DNA of 8,248 nt from Desulfarculus sp. Lineage in GTDB: Bacteria > Desulfobacterota > Desulfarculia > Desulfarculales > Desulfarculaceae. Position numbers and translations under genes: made by a program. Position 1 is the first letter of the stretch; every line of letters begins with the position of its first letter. The notes beneath the pieces were generated by a model. That model searched no databases. It was given only the letters and a program-made list of their open reading frames with translations, and was not told the origin of the DNA. Of this stretch, positions 6,311 to 8,248 are shown in pieces. The stretch spans positions 1 to 8,248 of the forward strand of contig JAIUYB010000074.1 in NCBI GenBank assembly GCA_020216625.1, in the 5' to 3' direction.

Positions 6311-7813
6311 ATGGCGGGATTTTCCACCGAGGCCAAGGTTGGCGCGTTCGTGATGGTGGGGCTTCTGCTCCTCACCTACATGACCCTCCGTTTGGGCAAG
6401 CTTCATTTTGGCGAGCCCGAGGGTTACCGGGTCTGGGGCGTCTTCGACACCGCCACCGGCCTCAAGAAGAACGCCCCGGTGGAGATGGCCGGCATTCAGA
6501 TCGGCGTGGTGGACCGCATCGAGTTGGACCAGGGCCAGGCCCGCATCACCTTGCGCATCGACCCCCGGGTCCAGTTGCCGGCCGACAGCGCGGCCTACAT
6601 CCGCACCCGGGGCGTGCTGGGCGACAAGTACGTGGCGGTGGAGGCGGGCAGCCCCGGCGCGCCGCTGCTCAAGGACGGCGAGCAACTGGCCAAGGCCCGG
6701 GTGCCCACGGATTTGGACCAGGTCATGGGCCGCATCGGCACCATCGCCGATGACATCAAGGACATCACCGCCTCGCTCAAGGTCAGCATCGCCTCGCCCG
6801 AGAGCCAGCAGAACATCGCCGAAAGCCTGAACAACATCAAGGAGCTGACCGCCACCCTGAAGGTGGTGGTGGCCGACAACCAAGAGCGGCTGAACCGGGT
6901 GGTGGTAAACCTGGACCGCTTCGCCGGCGACATGAGCCAGATCAGCGGCGACAACAAGCAGGCCCTGACCGAGACCATCCGCAACTTCCAGGTGGTCAGC
7001 GCCCAGTTGAGCCGCACCATCGGCGGCCTGACCTCGGTGGTGGAGAAGATCGACAAGGGCCAGGGCAGCATCGGGGCCCTGGTCAACGAGCGCCAGACCG
7101 TGGACGAGCTGAACGCCACCCTGGGCTCGCTCAAGGAGATCACCAAGAAGATCGACCAGGGCAAGGGCAGCCTGGGCAAGCTGGTCAACGAGGACACCAC
7201 CGTCACCCGGTTGGACGACGCCCTCACCAGCATCAACGACTACCTGGGCCGAGCCGACGCCTGGCGGGTCTACGTGGACTACCGCGGCGAGTACCTCTTT
7301 GGCGAGTCCTCATTGCGCAGCACCTTGAACGTGAAGTTGCAACCCAAGGCCGACAAGTTCTACCTGATCGGCCTGGTGGACGACCCGGTGGGCCGCCGCA
7401 CCGAGAAGGAGACCACCACCACCGTCTACCAGAACGGGCAGAGCTATCAGCGCAAGGAGAAGGTCACCACCATCGACAAGGACGACCTGAAGTGGAACGC
7501 CCAGATCGGCAAGCGATTCTATGACGTCACCGCCCGGGCCGGCATCTTCTCCTCGCGCGGCGGCGTGGGCCTGGACTACCATATGTTCCGCGACGCCATG
7601 AAGCTGACCATGGAGGCTTACGACTTCCGGCAGGACGAGAACCCCCACCTGAAGTTCGCGGTGGACTACAGCTTCTGGAAATACTTTTATCTCACCGGCG
7701 GCGTGGACGACATCCTGAGCCAGGACGACCACTCCAGCTTCTTCCTGGGCGCGGGCGTGACCTTCTATGACGACGACCTGAAGTTCCTGCTCACCAGCGC
7801 GCCCAAGCCATGA
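6311..7813 (+). CDS. mlaD: MlaD-like MCE protein with long helical stalk and C-terminal beta-barrel-like domain
   Basis: A 500-residue periplasmic lipid-transfer protein anchored in the inner membrane, well over twice the 183 residues of E. coli MlaD. Order: uncleaved TM anchor (about 10-27); one MCE domain (about 38-115; VFDTATGLKKNAPVEMAGI at 44-62, GVLGDKYVAVE at 101-111); a helical region (about 133-315) containing two copies of KIDxGxGSxGxLVNE (246-260, 280-294) 34 residues apart; then about 318-498 rich in alternating aromatic/polar strands such as WRVYVDYRGEYLF, KFYLIGLVDD, LKFAVDYSFW and FFLGAGVTFYDDD, which I read as an outer-membrane-type beta-barrel of about 12 strands. The start ATG 6311 has GGAG five bases upstream. 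mlaEF precede it and mlaC is absent, so it may carry lipid across the periplasm alone. The MCE assignment is firm; the barrel is inferred from strand pattern. The C-terminus ends KFLLTSAPKP, without the classic terminal aromatic. Confidence 0.93.
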   Translation: MAGFSTEAKVGAFVMVGLLLLTYMTLRLGKLHFGEPEGYRVWGVFDTATGLKKNAPVEMAGIQIGVVDRIELDQGQARITLRIDPRVQLPADSAAYIRTRGVLGDKYVAVEAGSPGAPLLKDGEQLAKARVPTDLDQVMGRIGTIADDIKDITASLKVSIASPESQQNIAESLNNIKELTATLKVVVADNQERLNRVVVNLDRFAGDMSQISGDNKQALTETIRNFQVVSAQLSRTIGGLTSVVEKIDKGQGSIGALVNERQTVDELNATLGSLKEITKKIDQGKGSLGKLVNEDTTVTRLDDALTSINDYLGRADAWRVYVDYRGEYLFGESSLRSTLNVKLQPKADKFYLIGLVDDPVGRRTEKETTTTVYQNGQSYQRKEKVTTIDKDDLKWNAQIGKRFYDVTARAGIFSSRGGVGLDYHMFRDAMKLTMEAYDFRQDENPHLKFAVDYSFWKYFYLTGGVDDILSQDDHSSFFLGAGVTFYDDDLKFLLTSAPKP

Positions 7814-7827
7814 TTGGAGAACCGGGC

Positions 7828-8248
7828 ATGTCCTTCCGTCACATCGCCGTGGCCAGCGATTTCTCCGAAGGCGCGGACGCGGCCTTCATCATCGCCCGCG
7901 ACCTGTGCCGCCAGCACGGCGCGCGCCTGAGCGTGGTGCACGTCATCCCGCCCCTTATCACCCCCAGCCCGCTGCTGGACGACCTGGTGGTGGGAGAGCT
8001 GGACCTGCGCCTGCGCGAGAACCTCAACCAAAACGCCGACAGGGAGATTTCACGGCGTTATCTGTCCCAGGCCGAGGGGGTGATGACCCAGGCCGTGGTG
8101 CTGGAGGGCGACCCCACCTCCGAGTTGATGGCCTGGGTTGCGCAACAGGAGGTGGACCTGCTGGTGGTGGGCTCCACCGGGTTGTCGGGCCTGGCCGAGG
8201 TTTTTTTCGGCTCGGTGGCGGCCCGGGCGGTGCGCCGCGCGCCCTGCT
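7828..8248 (+). CDS. Universal stress protein (UspA family, ATP-binding type), C-terminus cut by window edge
   Basis: The 140 visible residues cover nearly a whole Usp domain, a small cytoplasmic nucleotide-binding fold. The N-terminal strand HIAVASDFSEGADAAF (5-20) carries the conserved aspartate D11, VVHVIPP (36-42) is the second strand, and VVGSTGLSG (113-121) followed by FFGSVA (126-131) gives the G-2x-G-9x-G-S ATP-binding motif (G115, G118, G128, S129). That motif marks the ATP-binding UspFG/MJ0577 class rather than the UspA class that does not bind ATP. Start ATG 7828 has GGAGA eight bases upstream; an in-frame ATG at 7810 would overlap the mlaD stop (ATGA) and add six residues. The 14-base gap after mlaD suggests cotranscription. 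Its partner and trigger cannot be told from sequence. Only the last few residues are likely missing if the protein is single-domain; a second Usp domain beyond the edge is possible. Confidence 0.92.
   Translation, partial: MSFRHIAVASDFSEGADAAFIIARDLCRQHGARLSVVHVIPPLITPSPLLDDLVVGELDLRLRENLNQNADREISRRYLSQAEGVMTQAVVLEGDPTSELMAWVAQQEVDLLVVGSTGLSGLAEVFFGSVAARAVRRAPC

Noticed and set aside
6245..6883. Open frame antisense to mlaD
   Set aside because: Shadow of the MCE gene; low-complexity product and no promoter facing it.

Overview
The window is GC-rich, gene-dense bacterial chromosome. The gene content (a fused ThiD-ThiN, a short ThiC, a Mla-type MCE transporter, a strong sigma70-like promoter) fits a Gram-negative anaerobe, and my best guess is a Desulfobacterota (former Deltaproteobacteria) lineage such as Desulfarculales. 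That placement is an inference from gene types and composition, not from a marker gene. I see no mobile elements, tRNA, rRNA or CRISPR, and base composition looks even throughout.

Left half, minus strand (1-4558): a tightly packed operon, read right to left. It starts at a promoter (4530-4558) and runs straight into a TPP riboswitch (4427-4522), then an intrinsic terminator (4351-4380). The genes follow: a fused HMP-P kinase/thiamine-phosphate synthase thiD-thiN (4300-2954), thiC (2947-1649), a HAD phosphatase of the mannosyl-3-phosphoglycerate phosphatase type (1642-833), and birA with its N-terminal DNA-binding domain (836 to past the left edge). Gaps are 6 bases, 6 bases and a 4-base GTGA overlap, so all four genes are probably controlled by TPP. 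The 3' strand of the riboswitch P1 stem can also pair with the terminator, which gives a readable ON/OFF mechanism.

Middle (4523-4680): a compact divergent promoter region, with one promoter for the thiamine operon and a near-consensus one (TTGACG, 17 bases, TATAGT) for the rightward operon.

Right half, plus strand (4681-8248): mlaE (permease), mlaF (ATPase) and an MCE protein (mlaD-like), followed by the start of a universal stress protein cut by the right edge. MlaE and MlaF form the inner-membrane ABC core that moves phospholipid, and the MCE protein carries lipid through the periplasm. The MCE protein is the most interesting item. It has an N-terminal membrane anchor, one MCE domain, a long helical stalk with a repeated Gly-rich motif, and then a roughly 180-residue C-terminal region with the alternating aromatic/polar strand pattern of an outer-membrane beta-barrel. 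No mlaC or mlaB is present, so this protein may bridge to the outer membrane by itself.
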